DNA of 13,944 bases from Desulforhopalus sp. (GTDB lineage Bacteria > Desulfobacterota > Desulfobulbia > Desulfobulbales > Desulfocapsaceae). The stretch's first letter is position 1, and the number at the start of each line of letters is the position of its first letter. The stretch covers positions 1-13,944 of the forward strand of contig JALNVI010000069.1 of the NCBI GenBank assembly GCA_023231425.1. Direction: 5' to 3'. The notes beneath the pieces were generated by a model that searched no databases, was not told the DNA's origin, and was given only the letters and a program-made list of their open reading frames with translations. Made by a program: the position numbers and the translations under genes. Of this stretch, positions 13,530-13,944 are shown one piece after another.

Positions 13530-13944
13530 TTATTGAATCCTGAGTCCTAAGACCTTTCTCGGTGTCAAATTCAACAACAGAACTCCGTTGTCTATTTCCT
13601 CTTGAGAAAGAGTCGCCATATCAAATTTTTTGGGCCAGAGTCTTCTGAGTCTGCCATGAGTATTTTTATTTGTTCCTCTCTGCCAGCCTGCTATGGTTTT
13701 GCAAAAAAGACATCGATGGAATGGCGTGTATTGATTTTGGCATGAGCCGCAAATTCGCTGCCATTGTCCAGAGTCAATGTTTTCTTACGCCCCGTAATTA
13801 TGTCGAAAAGGCCATTTATAACTGAGGCAACCTCATCCTTGCACTTCGTCTGTGTTCGGCCACAAAGCGTGAAACGACTGGTACGCTCCACAAGGGTAAC
13901 AAGGGACGCATTCTGCCCATAAACAGTATCTCCTTCCCAGTCTC
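13530..13944 (-). pseudogene. IS30-family transposase, C-terminal part, frameshifted, 5' part outside the window
   Basis: Reading in from the right edge: DWEGDTVYGQNASLVTLVER (first catalytic Asp), TSRFTLCGRTQTKCKDEVAS, then TLDNGSEFAAH (second Asp), VFFAKP. The expected YHSWQRG is disrupted near 13697 by a small deletion that causes a frameshift and a TAG. The third segment reads WQRGTNKNTHGRLRRLWPKK, then FDMATLSQEEIDNGVLLLNL and TPRKVLGLRIQ, ending at TAA (13532-13530). The catalytic glutamate normally found in NENT is a lysine here (NKNT). The copy is therefore inactive on two counts. Confidence 0.85.

Larger units (their letters stand above)
12105..13944. mobile_element. Cluster of four broken insertion sequences at the right end of the locus
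   Basis: IS1-like (minus), IS1595-like (plus), IS3-like OrfA (plus) and IS30-like (minus) remnants are packed with almost no other DNA between them. The IS1595-like and IS3-like genes each keep only their 5' portion at a sharp junction with the next element, which suggests successive insertion into one another. Terminal inverted repeats and target duplications cannot be confirmed because the partners would lie beyond the right edge. Confidence 0.75.

Overview
The window is a surface-polysaccharide (O-antigen or capsule) biosynthesis locus of a Gram-negative bacterium. All of its biosynthetic genes lie on the minus strand, and a graveyard of broken insertion sequences sits at its right end. 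The gene families occur widely in Proteobacteria. The mixture of short intergenic repeat families makes a Desulfobacterota-like or similar environmental genome plausible, but that is a weak inference and no taxonomic marker is present.

In transcription order (right to left) the locus reads fnlA, fnlB, a four-helix-bundle (23S-rRNA-intervening-sequence family) gene, fnlC, a small cupin sugar epimerase-like gene, a WbuB-like GT4 glycosyltransferase, a GNAT acetyltransferase, a PglC-like phosphoglycosyl transferase and a DegT-type aminotransferase. After a 283-bp repeat-bearing gap comes a membrane-bound WbpM/PglF-type UDP-HexNAc 4,6-dehydratase. After a second repeat-filled gap comes wbpP, which runs off the left edge. 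FnlA-B-C make UDP-N-acetyl-L-fucosamine. The dehydratase, aminotransferase and acetyltransferase look like a route to a UDP-2,4-diacetamido-2,4,6-trideoxyhexose, which the phosphoglycosyl transferase would load on undecaprenyl phosphate. The GT4 enzyme would then add the next sugar, perhaps L-FucNAc. WbpP would supply UDP-GalNAc or UDP-GalNAcA. From the four-helix-bundle gene to the aminotransferase the genes overlap or lie within 12 bp, so they are probably one operon.

The most striking feature is a degenerate heptanucleotide repeat (CACCAGT on the coding strand, ACTGGTG on the other) that forms five arrays between 7990 and 11055. The arrays sit directly after the stop codons of fnlA and fnlB, form the translated N-termini of FnlB and FnlC, precede the four-helix-bundle gene, and interrupt the conserved core of FnlC with an in-frame insertion of about 65 residues. 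Read in the CACCAGT direction the repeat has no stop in any frame and always encodes the same heptapeptide (HQSPVTS). In the other direction it stops in every frame. Where arrays overlap genes, most of each array runs in the open direction.

Other, unrelated repeat families flank the WbpM-type gene on both sides and supply its last residues. The right end (12105-13944) holds four different transposase remnants (IS1-like, IS1595-like, IS3-like OrfA, IS30-like), all broken or truncated, with the last three apparently inserted into one another.
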